From contig CALXHQ010000005.1 of the NCBI GenBank assembly GCA_944388145.1, positions 107,495 to 171,494 of the forward strand: a stretch of 64,000 bases of DNA, in the 5' to 3' direction. Positions 33,237-41,746 of this stretch are shown here, one piece after another. Position numbers and translations under genes: made by a program. This DNA comes from an uncultured Gemmiger sp. Its GTDB lineage: Bacteria; Bacillota; Clostridia; Oscillospirales; Ruminococcaceae. Positions within the stretch are counted from its first letter, which is position 1, and each line of letters opens with the position of its first letter. The notes beneath the pieces are model-generated. The model was not told the DNA's origin and ran no database searches. It was given only the letters and a program-made list of their open reading frames with translations.

Positions 33237-34523
33237 TTATTCGTACATCGGGAAAACCGTCATGATCCAACCGACGGACACCACACACAGCAGAATGGCC
33301 GGAATGATGGACTGTTTGATGATGGACTTGAGGTCATAGCCCGCATTGGCCATGCACATGGGGATGGCGGGGGTGGCCATGGGGGTCATGAAGGAGCTGA
33401 GGCAGGCAGACTGGACCAGCAGCACAATGCCCACCGGGTTGGCGCCCATGGCCTTGCAGGCCAGGATGGCGATGGGGATGAAGATGATAATGACGGTGCG
33501 GTTCATCATAACCTGGGTCAGCAGGAACGGCACGATGAAGAAGACAAAGCCGATCAGGTAGGGGTTGGACAGCGTGTTGGCAAAATCGGCCAGGACTGCG
33601 CCGACCACCTCGCCTGCGCCGGTCTGGGTCAGGGCACCGCCCATGGCCAGAGAGCCGACAAACAGGAACGCCATGGGCAGGTTGATGGCCTGCACAGCCT
33701 CCTTTTCGGTCAGGACGCCGAACACCACCATGGCCACAGCGCCGGTGACGCAGATGACCCAGGTTTCAATGCCCAGCTGAGGCTGGAACAGCAATGCCAG
33801 GGTGGTGAGGATGAAGATGATGTAACCGGCGCGCTCCTTGAAAGGGGAAAGCGGCTCGCGATTGTCGCCGCGGGCCTGCAATGCGTTGGAGGCCAGGGGC
33901 GGTTCACTGGGGGCAAACTTGGTGGAGAAAAAGACGCAGTAGATGAACATGACGATCATCGCGGGCAGGCGGGCCTTCATGGGGTCGGTCAGCGCCACAG
34001 TGAAGGTGGTGTAGTCGTTTGCCTGCAGGTAGCCGTTCATCTCGGCAAAGACGGTGGCGCCGCCGCCCAGGGGCAGGGCGGAAACCGTGGAGATGCAGGC
34101 CATCGCGATGGGGAACAGCACCTTGGACGGCTTGATGCCCATCTCTTCACAGGTGGCGATGAGCATGGGGGCCATGATGCCGTAAACAATGACCGAACTC
34201 TGGATGAACTGGGACAGGATCATGGTGATGAGCACATAGCCAAACATGACGCGCACCAGTGATCCCTTGGCGATGCGGTTGACGCTGGCCGCCACCGTCT
34301 TGACAAACTGGGTGCGGTTGAAGCCGGCGGCCACCACGAACATGGCCATCATCATAATGCCGTTGGGGTTGCCGAAGTAGCCGGCCGCAGTGGCGGGGTC
34401 CAGGCAGCCGGTGAGCACAAAGGCCAGCATACTGACCATGGCCACCAGGCCCATGGGCCATTTGCCAATGATGTAGCCGATCATCGTAAGTACACAGATG
34501 ATGATACAGATTGTTAATGTCAT
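33237..34523 (-). CDS. SLC13/DASS-type (ion transporter superfamily) permease
   Basis: 428 residues with about 11 hydrophobic segments. The two half-repeats carry the family hairpin/substrate stretches LITMILSQFIQSSVIVYGIMAP and LTQVMMNRTVIIIFIPIA, each followed by a Ser/Thr/Pro-rich loop (SALPLGGGATVFAE; SSFMTPMATPAIPM). Relatives carry di- and tricarboxylates, sulfate or other organic anions with sodium. It is the first gene of the minus-strand operon and divergent to a LysR regulator, the usual arrangement for an inducible organic-acid catabolic operon. The substrate is inferred to be an anionic ester or its acid. Confidence 0.85.
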   Translation of the reverse strand: MTLTICIIICVLTMIGYIIGKWPMGLVAMVSMLAFVLTGCLDPATAAGYFGNPNGIMMMAMFVVAAGFNRTQFVKTVAASVNRIAKGSLVRVMFGYVLITMILSQFIQSSVIVYGIMAPMLIATCEEMGIKPSKVLFPIAMACISTVSALPLGGGATVFAEMNGYLQANDYTTFTVALTDPMKARLPAMIVMFIYCVFFSTKFAPSEPPLASNALQARGDNREPLSPFKERAGYIIFILTTLALLFQPQLGIETWVICVTGAVAMVVFGVLTEKEAVQAINLPMAFLFVGSLAMGGALTQTGAGEVVGAVLADFANTLSNPYLIGFVFFIVPFLLTQVMMNRTVIIIFIPIAILACKAMGANPVGIVLLVQSACLSSFMTPMATPAIPMCMANAGYDLKSIIKQSIIPAILLCVVSVGWIMTVFPMYE

Positions 34524-34924
34524 TTTTCATTCCCCTTTACACGCCGGAAAGGCAGGTTGGTGGTTCCATTCTTTTTTGAAACATCCCGGCATGGCGGCCT
34601 GCCCCGCCGCGGCAGACGGCTGCCCGCCGCGCAGGACAAAAGGCCGAAGGTCCGGGCTGTATCCGGGTGACACCGGCGGCGCAGGCCAGGGACGGCCCGG
34701 CGCCTTGCCGGTCGGCATCCGTTTCCAGATGGATTCTCCGTTCAATTTTCAAAAAAGTTGTTTCCGGCCGGGAAACTTTTTTGTCTATCTTTACGCTACC
34801 ACTGCTTTGATGTATAATCAAATTAATAGTTTTTATTGTTTCATTAGCGCAATTTATAGGGTGTATGGACTCCCCCATTTTGGTGGTTTTTCGATACGCC
34901 GCAGCAAAGAAAGGCGGTTCTGGC
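34524..34924. promoter_or_regulatory. Divergent SLC13 operon/LysR control region with a terminator-like palindrome
   Basis: 401 bp. For the LysR gene: TTTACG (34790-34795), 17 bp, TATAAT (34813-34818). Between the two genes AAAAAAGTT (34751-34759) and AACTTTTTT (34774-34782) enclose a GC core. Read on the minus strand this is a terminator-like hairpin with a T6 tail inside the leader of the SLC13 operon. The operon's own promoter is probably in the AT-rich 34790-34860 part (TTGCGC then TATTAA on the minus strand is a weak candidate), giving a leader of more than 250 nt. The remaining 34540-34740 stretch is GC-rich and I see nothing else in it. Confidence 0.5.
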
Positions 34925-35866
34925 ATGAGCCCGGAAATGCAGTACGTTTACACCGTTTATCAGGAGGGCAGCTTTTCCAAGGCGGCGGAAAAGCTGTACC
35001 TGACCCAGCCGGCGCTGAGCATTGCCATCCACAAGGTGGAGCAGTCCATCGGTATGCCGCTGTTTGACCGCAAGCGCAAACCCATCCGGCTGACGGACGC
35101 GGGCGAGATCTATGTGGACACCATCCGCAAGATGATGTTGCTGGAGCAGGAACAGCAGCAGCGGCTGAACGACATCCAGAACCTGGTCACCGGCAGCATC
35201 CGGCTGGGCGGCACCCATTACCTGATCGCCTACATTTTGCCCCAGATCCTGGCCAGCTTCAGCCGCCAATACCCTGGCGTAACGCTGGAAATCCAGGAGC
35301 GAAGCTCCTATGAGCTGGCCGGGATGCTCGCCAACCGGGAGCTGGATGTAACCTTCAACTGCGACCCTGAATTTGTGCAGATGTTCCCCCGCCAGGAGAT
35401 GTTTGAGGACCACGTTCTGCTGGCGGTGCCGGCCACCGCCCCCTTCAACAGCCTGTACCCGGAATGTGCCCTGACCGCCGCACAGGTGCTGGCGGAGCGG
35501 CATACATCCCCGGACTGCCCCCGGCTGCGGCTGACCGCCTTTGCCGACCTGGAATTCATCCTGCTGCGCAAGGGCAACAACCTGCATGAGCGGGCCTGGC
35601 AGATGTTCCGCGAGGCGGACATCCAGCCCAAGATCAAGATGGATCTGAACCAGCTGGTGACCGCCTTTCACCTGGCCGAGGCGGGTATGGGGGCCACCTT
35701 TGTCAGTGACAGGATCGTGCGCCCCCAAAACACGGCGCTGCGATACTACCCGCTGGACAGCGCACTGGCCAGCCGTATGTTTTACATCCTGCTGCCCAAG
35801 GACGCTTACGTGCCGGTGGCGGTGCGCCGGTTTGTGGAACACATCCGGTCCTGGGACCGGATGTGA
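34925..35866 (+). CDS. LysR-family transcriptional regulator
   Basis: 313 residues. Winged helix-turn-helix at about 1-62 (QEGSFSKAAEKLYLTQPALS, then IHKVEQSIGMPLFDR and RLTDAGEIY) followed by a periplasmic-binding-protein-like effector domain (GGTHYLIAYILPQIL onward). The start at ATG 34925 is supported by AAAGAAAGGCGG; an in-frame ATG at 34865 has no site. It reads divergently from the SLC13/esterase/dehydratase/reductase operon, so it is probably that operon's activator, with the transported acid or a breakdown product as co-inducer. Confidence 0.9.
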   Translation: MSPEMQYVYTVYQEGSFSKAAEKLYLTQPALSIAIHKVEQSIGMPLFDRKRKPIRLTDAGEIYVDTIRKMMLLEQEQQQRLNDIQNLVTGSIRLGGTHYLIAYILPQILASFSRQYPGVTLEIQERSSYELAGMLANRELDVTFNCDPEFVQMFPRQEMFEDHVLLAVPATAPFNSLYPECALTAAQVLAERHTSPDCPRLRLTAFADLEFILLRKGNNLHERAWQMFREADIQPKIKMDLNQLVTAFHLAEAGMGATFVSDRIVRPQNTALRYYPLDSALASRMFYILLPKDAYVPVAVRRFVEHIRSWDRM

Positions 35867-35958
35867 CAGCCGGGAATGCCGGTGTCCCACCGGTGAAGAA
35901 TACGGGCGGCGTCGCCAACCGGCCGCCCGCAAAACCGCGCGGCACCGCAGAACCGCAA

Positions 35959-35998
35959 AAAAGCGGCAGATGCCCTGGTCAGGGCATCTGCCGCTTTT
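35959..35998. terminator. Bidirectional terminator between lysR and yibE/F
   Basis: Perfect 19-bp arms (35959-35977, 35980-35998) with A-run and T-run at the ends. It serves the convergent LysR and YibE/F genes. Confidence 0.85.
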
Positions 35999-36032
35999 GC
36001 ATGTTGCGTATTCTGTTGCAGGGTGGCGTATT

Positions 36033-37175
36033 TCAGGCCGCCTGCTTGTGGCGGCCTGCCGTGTAGAGGAAGGTGGCAAGCACCACCGTAACCGGCACGG
36101 CCAGCACCACGCCGAAGCTGCCCGCAAGGCCCTGCATAACCGAAATGCCGATATTGTTGGAGTTCAAAATCTGCAGGATGGGCAGGTCGTAGGCATAGTC
36201 CAGCAGAAGCATACTGACGCTGCCGCCGGCAAAGGCCAAAATCAGAGTGTTGGAGTCGGTGCCCATCATGTCCCGGCCGATGCGCATGCCCGAGGCAAAC
36301 AGGGCAGTGCGGTGCATGGCCGGGTTCTGGGCCAGCACCTCACCCATGGAACTGGCCACCGACATGGCCACGTCCATCACGGCGCCCAGGCTGGAGATGA
36401 GCAGCCCCGCAAACAGCAGGTCCCCCACATTGATGCCGTTGGTGTTCCACAGGGTGATGAGAGTCTCAATGTCCGATACATTCCAGCCGGAGATCCCGGT
36501 GGCCCAGCCAAAGATGGCGGCCATCAGGCCGGCGATGACCACGCCCGCCACCGTGCCGGCGCTGGCCACCACCGTTTTGAGGGTAGGGCCGCCGATCAGG
36601 TACATGGTCACGGCGGTGGTGACAGCGCAGATCAGCACCGAGGTCCACAGCGGAGGCCAACCCAGGTAAACCAGCGGCAGATACAAAAAGATGATTGCCA
36701 GAAAGGTGAAAGCCAGCCCCAGTGCGCCTTTCAGCCCCTGCCAGCCGCCAATGATCACCAGCGCCGCCAGGTACAGCACCGCAAACAGGATCAGGATTCC
36801 GCCGCGGTCCTGGGAATAGACGCTGGACACGGTGGTTTCGCCGGCCACGCTCTGCATGACAATAACGTGCAGGCCCTCGGTGCAGGCAGCGCCGAACAGA
36901 TAGCCGGAACTGCTGGTCATCTGGATGGTTTGCCCCTTGCGCACGCCGCTGGTCATTTCCACTTCCACCAGCTGGTCGCCCACGCGGGTGCCGTCCGGCT
37001 GCAGGTTGTCCCGCAGCACGTTGACGACAACGCCCTTTTCAAAAGTTTGCCCCGTACGGTTGATCAGTTCGGTCTTTTTCACATTCTGCAGTGCCACGGC
37101 CAGGATGGTGGTCAGCACCAGCACAACAACCATCAGCCACCAGCGGCGGGTAAAGGTTTTCAGTTTGGTCTTCAT
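36033..37175 (-). CDS. YibE/F-family membrane protein
   Basis: 380 residues. One N-terminal membrane helix (about 12-30), a soluble beta-rich extracytoplasmic domain (about 35-120, GQTFEKGVVVNVL...), then seven or so hydrophobic segments (about 125-375). The family is of unknown function; a transport-associated role is often assumed without proof. Characteristic stretches are FLYLPLVYLGWPP, GDLLFAGLLISSLGAVMDVAMSVAS and GRDMMGTDSNTLILAFAGGS. ATG 37175 follows GGAGAGGA; a longer in-frame start at 37232 has no better support. Monocistronic. Confidence 0.85.
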   Translation of the reverse strand: MKTKLKTFTRRWWLMVVVLVLTTILAVALQNVKKTELINRTGQTFEKGVVVNVLRDNLQPDGTRVGDQLVEVEMTSGVRKGQTIQMTSSSGYLFGAACTEGLHVIVMQSVAGETTVSSVYSQDRGGILILFAVLYLAALVIIGGWQGLKGALGLAFTFLAIIFLYLPLVYLGWPPLWTSVLICAVTTAVTMYLIGGPTLKTVVASAGTVAGVVIAGLMAAIFGWATGISGWNVSDIETLITLWNTNGINVGDLLFAGLLISSLGAVMDVAMSVASSMGEVLAQNPAMHRTALFASGMRIGRDMMGTDSNTLILAFAGGSVSMLLLDYAYDLPILQILNSNNIGISVMQGLAGSFGVVLAVPVTVVLATFLYTAGRHKQAA

Positions 37176-37237
37176 GGGGTCCTCTCCTCTGTTCCGGCGC
37201 CGGAGCGCCCGATTTTCCGTATACCGCATCAAACAAA

Positions 37238-37271
37238 TGGCCCCGCCGGGCGTTGGCCAGCGGCGGGGCCA
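37238..37271 (-). terminator. Terminator after the phosphatase lipoprotein gene
   Basis: 11-bp stem (37238-37248 with 37261-37271), 12-nt loop, followed on the minus strand by TTTGTTTGAT. Confidence 0.6.
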
Positions 37272-37300
37272 GAGATCCTTAGTTTCTCACACAGGCACGG

Positions 37301-38989
37301 TCACGCAGTCTTGGTGATGGTGAAGGTCTGATCGATGGGCTCGACCTGGCCGTCATCGGTGATCTGGTAGGTGTCAATGGAGAAGGTGTCGTCGGTGATG
37401 TGCAGCACCGAGTAGCTGGGCAGCCAGTTCTGGCTGCGGACAGCGATGTAATCCTGCTGGGTGGCCAGCAGCTCATAGAACTTGGAGCCGGAAGCCGAGT
37501 TGGCGGTCATGTACAGGATGCCCTGGGGATTGGTGATGGAGTTGCCCTCCACATCCTCCAGCACATAGCACTTGTTGTCCTGCTGGAAGGCGTCCCGCAG
37601 GGCCGCGCCCTCAGTGTCGCCGTCCTCAGGGTACAGAGGGATCTGCTCACCGGTCTGGGTGTTGTAGGCGTGGTCCCAATCGTAATCCATGCCGGTCTCA
37701 TCCAGCTGGAACTGGTAGGTGCCATGGGTCTGGCCGTCGCCGTACAGGATCTTGGAACGGCTGTAGGTGTGGTCATGGCCCTGCAGCACAACGTCAATGT
37801 CATTGGCGTCGAAGATCGGGGTCAGCTGGGTGCGCAGGATCATGCCGTCGGTGTCGGAGTGATCCAGGCCGGAGCCGTAGATGTCCTGATGGATGGTGAC
37901 GATGCGCCAGGTGGTATCGGGATACGCCTGGATGGCCTCCTCGATGGTCTGCTGATGCTCGGCAGCGTTGTAGTTGTTGGTGTTCAGCACAATGAACAGG
38001 GCGGGGCCATAGGTGTAGTAGTAGTCGCCGCCGGCCTGGGTCATGCCGTTGCCGGTCTGGTTGGGATTGTAGAAGTGGTAGCCGTAGTCAGGATTCAGCG
38101 AGTCATGGTTGCCGATGGTGGTGGCAACGGGCAGGCTGGCCAAAACCTCCGGGTTCAGATAGGCGGCGTACTCTTCCTCTTTGGGCTGGCCGGTCTTGTT
38201 GATCTGGTCGCCGGCGGAGATGACAAAGTTCACGTCGGGGTTCTGCTCCATGGCCAGCTCCAGGGTGCGGTTCCAACCGTAGCCGTCGTTGCGGGCGGCG
38301 GTGTTGGCCGCGCCGGAATCATTGGCCAGCTCCTCGCCGCCCTGGGGCTTGCCGGAGGAGGCACCGATCTGCGGGTCGCCCACATACAGCAGGGTCAGGT
38401 CAGAGAAGCTGCCGGTCTTGTACTCCACAGGCTCGGTCTCGACGCCGCTCTTTTCCACGGTGTAGTAGTAGGTGGTGTTTTCTGTCAGGCCGGTGACGGT
38501 GACATGGTTGTACTGGTAAGCCTCGCCGCCGGTCAGCTCGGTGTCCACGTCGCCGCTCTCACCGGTAAACTCCTGCAGATTTTCCTTGTCGGTGCCGAAA
38601 TGGACCACAGGGGTGGCCGCACCGTCGGCAGCCTTGGAGTACCAGGCAAAGTTCAGCTCGGTCTCGTCTGCACCGGGGGTCAGCGAAACCTTGGTAAAGT
38701 CGGTGGCCACACTGTCCCACTCGGCCGTCCATGCATCCCAGTCGGTACCGGTGACGCTGGAGTCATTGTAGTGGTCAGGCAGGGCAGAAACCGAGGCACC
38801 GTTGGTCTCGGTACCGGATGCCGCGCCGGAGGCGGACTCACTGCTGGAGGCCGCTTCGCTGCTGGAGGAGGATGGCTCACTGCTGGAGGTGGCCGCGCTG
38901 GAAGAGCCGGCACCGTTGGAGCAGCCAGCCAGGATGCCGGCTGCCATCACGCAGCTGAGCATTGCAGAGATCAGTTTCAGGCGTTTCAT
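37301..38989 (-). CDS. Purple acid phosphatase-like metallophosphoesterase lipoprotein
   Basis: 562 residues. Lipoprotein signal with lipobox ILAGC (cysteine about 23), then a Ser/Ala-rich linker (about 25-70) that spans the wall. A fibronectin-like purple-acid-phosphatase N-terminal domain (about 90-200) precedes the calcineurin-like core with metal motifs GDPQIG, SAGDQIN, GNHDS, a histidine in TIHQDIY and GHDHTYS. It probably releases phosphate from phosphomonoesters outside the cell. ATG 38989 has GGGAG 11 nt upstream. A good minus-strand promoter lies at 39142-39170. No Pho-box was recognised. Confidence 0.9.
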   Translation of the reverse strand: MKRLKLISAMLSCVMAAGILAGCSNGAGSSSAATSSSEPSSSSSEAASSSESASGAASGTETNGASVSALPDHYNDSSVTGTDWDAWTAEWDSVATDFTKVSLTPGADETELNFAWYSKAADGAATPVVHFGTDKENLQEFTGESGDVDTELTGGEAYQYNHVTVTGLTENTTYYYTVEKSGVETEPVEYKTGSFSDLTLLYVGDPQIGASSGKPQGGEELANDSGAANTAARNDGYGWNRTLELAMEQNPDVNFVISAGDQINKTGQPKEEEYAAYLNPEVLASLPVATTIGNHDSLNPDYGYHFYNPNQTGNGMTQAGGDYYYTYGPALFIVLNTNNYNAAEHQQTIEEAIQAYPDTTWRIVTIHQDIYGSGLDHSDTDGMILRTQLTPIFDANDIDVVLQGHDHTYSRSKILYGDGQTHGTYQFQLDETGMDYDWDHAYNTQTGEQIPLYPEDGDTEGAALRDAFQQDNKCYVLEDVEGNSITNPQGILYMTANSASGSKFYELLATQQDYIAVRSQNWLPSYSVLHITDDTFSIDTYQITDDGQVEPIDQTFTITKTA

Positions 38990-39300
38990 TCTTATCTTTC
39001 TCTCCCTTTTAACTGCGCTGCCGTCAACGCGGCGGCAGCGCCCGAATGTAACAAGGCAGCGCGCTTTTTTCTTTCTTCGCCGCCTGTAATCCTGTGGAAG
39101 GCACAGCCGGGCAACCGGCCGCACTGTTGGGCCCGTAATGAACTATATCACTGCAAAATCGGCTTTTCAATCAGCCGGGTGAAAGCTTTTCGCCGATTTT
39201 ACCAGACGTTTGCAATACCGGCTTTTTGTAAAATTTTGATGCGTCCTCCACCGCGGTCCGACAGGCAAAAATTGCAAAAACAGGAATCACTGGCTCTAAT
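38990..39300. other. Control region between the phosphatase gene and lrgAB (phosphatase side)
   Basis: No gene seen. It holds the minus-strand promoter for the phosphatase gene and its leader of about 146 nt (38990-39135). The 39180-39300 part is AT-richer and shows no clear site. Confidence 0.5.
39142..39170 (-). promoter_or_regulatory. Promoter of the phosphatase lipoprotein gene
   Basis: Minus strand TTGAAA (39165-39170), 17-bp spacer, TATAGT (39142-39147). Confidence 0.7.
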
Positions 39301-39315
39301 CGTGGCAAATGTTCC

Positions 39316-39344
39316 TTGCATTGCAGCCCGCAGCTTGCTACAAT
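39316..39344 (+). promoter_or_regulatory. lrgAB promoter
   Basis: TTGCAT (39316-39321), 17-bp spacer, TACAAT (39339-39344), with a TGC extension directly before the -10. Confidence 0.75.
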
Positions 39345-39349
39345 TATCG

Positions 39350-39558
39350 GCGTGTGTTTCAGGTGATGTCTGGCAGAAACGGGTCGGTCCGCTGCCAAGC
39401 CATGACGAATAGCGGGCGCAAAGCCGGTGAACCTTAACTCCAGGCGGCGCAGGCACTTTTGGCGGTGCGGACCGGGCAGAATTTTCCAGATGTCTCCGAG
39501 GGGATTTGGGGGTGCCGGCTGTTCCGGCCCCGGGAGAGTTGAAAAAGGAGAGAGCATC
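39350..39558 (+). other. Long structured 5' leader of lrgAB
   Basis: About 208 nt between the predicted transcription start and the TTG start of lrgA. TGGCAG (39371-39376) can pair with CTGCCA (39392-39397), while CGGTCCGC (39385-39392) can instead pair with GCGGACCG (39467-39474). The two helices share C39392 and may exclude each other. No known riboswitch consensus could be fitted. Confidence 0.35.
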
Positions 39559-39945
39559 TTGCAATATCTGAGACAATTTTTGTGGATCATCGGCTTCACC
39601 CTGGCGGGCGAAGCGCTGCACGCCCTGTTGCCACTGCCGCTGCCCGCAGCGATCTACGGCCTGGTTTTGCTGTTTTTGGCGCTGGAAACCGGCCTGCTGC
39701 CGCTGTCCTCGGTGAAAGAATTCGGCGAGTTTCTGCTCAAACTGATGCCGGTGCTGTTTGTGGCCCCGGCTGTCAACCTGATCGGCAGCTGGCCGCTGCT
39801 GTCCAACGTGTGGGTATCGGTTTTGTGCATCATCGTGCTTTCCACGCTGGTGGTGTTTGCCGTCTCCGGGCGGGTAACCCAGATGCTGCTGGGCCATGCC
39901 GAGGCGGCCAAGGCGGAAGATACGGAGGCGAACGGGAATGATTGA
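39559..39945 (+). CDS. lrgA: LrgA/CidA-family holin-like protein
   Basis: 128 residues, four hydrophobic segments, with the family stretches EALHALLPLPLPAAIYGLVLLFLAL and FGEFLLKLMPVLFVAPAVNL. LrgA/CidA proteins are small membrane proteins that modulate autolysis; with LrgB they have been linked to pyruvate uptake in some Firmicutes. The start is TTG at 39559, fixed by AAAAAGGAGAG; the upstream ATGs lack support. It overlaps lrgB by 8 bp. Confidence 0.9.
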   Translation: MQYLRQFLWIIGFTLAGEALHALLPLPLPAAIYGLVLLFLALETGLLPLSSVKEFGEFLLKLMPVLFVAPAVNLIGSWPLLSNVWVSVLCIIVLSTLVVFAVSGRVTQMLLGHAEAAKAEDTEANGND

Positions 39946-40630
39946 GTTTTTGTCGGCATCGTCGCTGTTTGCCATTTTGCTCACCTTCGGCGCTTACGAG
40001 ATCGGATGCGTCTGCCAGCGCAAGTTCAAGCTGCCCATCTTCAACCCCATCCTGGTGGGCGCCATCCTGGCCGGGGTGGTGCTGGTGCTGACCCGTGTGC
40101 CCAACGACAGCTATCAGCAGGGATGCGAGACCTTCTCCTGGCTGCTGACCCCCGCCACCATCTGCCTGGCCATCCCGCTGCACATCCAGTTCCGCCGGCT
40201 GAAGCGGGAGCTGCCCGCCATCCTGGCCGGGGTGGTGGCCGGCACGCTGGTCAGCCTGGTCTGCGTGTGGGGCATGGCCCGCCTGTTTGAGATGGAGGCT
40301 GTGCTGACCAGCTCGCTGCTGCCCAAAAGCGTCACCACCGCCATGGGCATTGCCGTCAGCGAGATGATGGGCGGCGAGCCCGCCATCACCACGGCGGCCA
40401 TCATCTTCACCGGTATTTTGGGCAGCGCCTTCGGCCCCTGGCTGTGCAAGGTGCTGCGCCTGCACCATCCCGCCGCACAGGGAGCCGCCTTTGGCACCGC
40501 CAGCCATGTGGTGGGCACCGCCAAGGCCGCCGAAATCAGCGAAACCGCCGAGGCCGTCGGCAGCCTGGCACTGGTGATCGCCGGCATCCTGACCGCTGTG
40601 CTCTGCCCGCTGTTTGCCAACCTGATGTGA
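39938..40630 (+). CDS. lrgB: LrgB-family membrane protein
   Basis: 230 residues with seven or so membrane spans. Conserved stretches are FNPILVGAILAGVVL, FSWLLTPATICLAIPLH, SLLPKSVTTAMGIAVSE, PAITTAAIIFTGILGSAFGPW and GTASHVVGTAKA. It works with LrgA in the same membrane system. ATG 39938 lies inside the end of lrgA with GGAGGCGAACGGGA ahead, so translation is coupled. Confidence 0.92.
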   Translation: MIEFLSASSLFAILLTFGAYEIGCVCQRKFKLPIFNPILVGAILAGVVLVLTRVPNDSYQQGCETFSWLLTPATICLAIPLHIQFRRLKRELPAILAGVVAGTLVSLVCVWGMARLFEMEAVLTSSLLPKSVTTAMGIAVSEMMGGEPAITTAAIIFTGILGSAFGPWLCKVLRLHHPAAQGAAFGTASHVVGTAKAAEISETAEAVGSLALVIAGILTAVLCPLFANLM

Positions 40631-40657
40631 TTCATTCTGACAATATGCACAAAAATA

Positions 40658-40696
40658 GCGCCCCGCCCGGAAGCAAAAAACTTCCGGGCGGGGCGC
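40658..40696 (-). terminator. Terminator after the LacI-family gene
   Basis: Perfect 16-bp stem (40658-40673 with 40681-40696), 7-nt loop, and TATTTTTG following on the minus strand. It can also stop lrgAB transcripts from the other side. Confidence 0.8.
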
Positions 40697-40735
40697 CATT
40701 CGCTGTATGCGTAAGTATTTTTTGGGGCGCAGCAC

Positions 40736-41746
40736 TCAGTCCCGCTGCACCGGCGAGCGCAGGTCTGCCACGCTGCCGCCGGGGAAAAAGTGATACCCGA
40801 TCAGCTGGGTTTTGCTGACCGGTTCCCCCTGTACCAGCCGCAGGATGGTGTCGGCGCAGACGGTGGCGGCCACATCCACGTCAAAGCGGATGGTGGTCAG
40901 CGGCGGGGTAAGCAGCTCGCTGGTATCGTAACCGCCGAAGCCGGTGACCGAAATGTCTTCCGGAATGCGCAGGCCCAGCTCACGGGCAGCCTTGTAGACG
41001 CCGTAGGCAATGCGGTCGGTGGCGCAGATCAACACCTGGGGCCGGTCCTCACTTTGCAGAATCCGCCGGGCCACCGCACAGGCGGTGGGATAGGTAAAAT
41101 CGGCCAGATAGTTGCGCACATCGGTGACACCGCCCTCCGCCAGGCCGTTCAGGATGCCCTGTTTGCGGCGCAGCCCCACCGCAACGTCATCCTCGCTGAC
41201 CCAGAGCAACCCCGGCCGGGTGATCCCCCGGCCGGCTATATAGCGGCCCAGCATCTCGCCGGCGGAAAGATTATCATCCAGCACAGAGATGCCGCTGTTC
41301 ACCTCCTGGCCCATAAAAACCACCGGGATCTGGACGCTCTCCACCGCCTGCCGGTGGGCGGGCGTGATGTAGGAGGCCACCAGGATGATGCCATCCACAT
41401 GCATGCGGGCCAGGTTCCCGATGCTGGCCACCTCAAATTTCAGGTCGCCCTCAGTGTTGACAAAGAGGGGAGTGTAGTTTTTGGTGCGCAGATACCGGTC
41501 CATCACCGTCAGTACCCGGGGGGTGACGGTAGAGTCGAACCCCGGCAGAATAAAACCGATGATGTGGGACTGTTTGGCACTGAGGCGGGCAAAGGGATTG
41601 GCCTCGTAGTGATAGTGCTCGATGGCCTGGCGGATGCGGCGGGCACTGTCCTCCCGGACCGGCTTGCCGTTGAGCAGACGGGAAACCGTACTTTTGGACA
41701 CACCGGCCATGGCCGCCACATCGTTGATGGTGGATTTTGTTTTCAT
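40736..41746 (-). CDS. LacI-family repressor of the sucrose/alpha-galactoside locus
   Basis: 336 residues. The N-terminal HTH (STINDVAAMAGVSKSTVSRLL) and hinge are followed by a sugar-binding periplasmic-type domain (IIGFILPGF..., DGIILVAS, ATDRIAYGVYKAA, ISVTGFGGYD). It is divergent from the sucrose PTS gene and is probably a ScrR-type repressor. CCGG-centred palindromes overlap the predicted promoters on both sides, including its own -35 (autoregulation). The inducer would be sucrose-6-phosphate or a fructose phosphate by analogy. Confidence 0.88.
   Translation of the reverse strand: MKTKSTINDVAAMAGVSKSTVSRLLNGKPVREDSARRIRQAIEHYHYEANPFARLSAKQSHIIGFILPGFDSTVTPRVLTVMDRYLRTKNYTPLFVNTEGDLKFEVASIGNLARMHVDGIILVASYITPAHRQAVESVQIPVVFMGQEVNSGISVLDDNLSAGEMLGRYIAGRGITRPGLLWVSEDDVAVGLRRKQGILNGLAEGGVTDVRNYLADFTYPTACAVARRILQSEDRPQVLICATDRIAYGVYKAARELGLRIPEDISVTGFGGYDTSELLTPPLTTIRFDVDVAATVCADTILRLVQGEPVSKTQLIGYHFFPGGSVADLRSPVQRD

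Noticed and set aside
27881-34262. Very long open frames on the plus strand (over 1100 and 950 codons) across the reductase/esterase/transporter operon
   Set aside because: They are antisense shadows of GC-rich coding DNA: low-complexity Ala/Gly/His/Gln-rich translations with no domain motif, while the minus strand encodes well-conserved enzymes with all catalytic residues.
39350-39480. c-di-GMP (GEMM) or other known riboswitch in the lrgAB leader
   Set aside because: A GCGCAAAGCC string resembles part of the GEMM core, but the paired GGGCAAACC-like half, the tetraloop and the receptor are missing.
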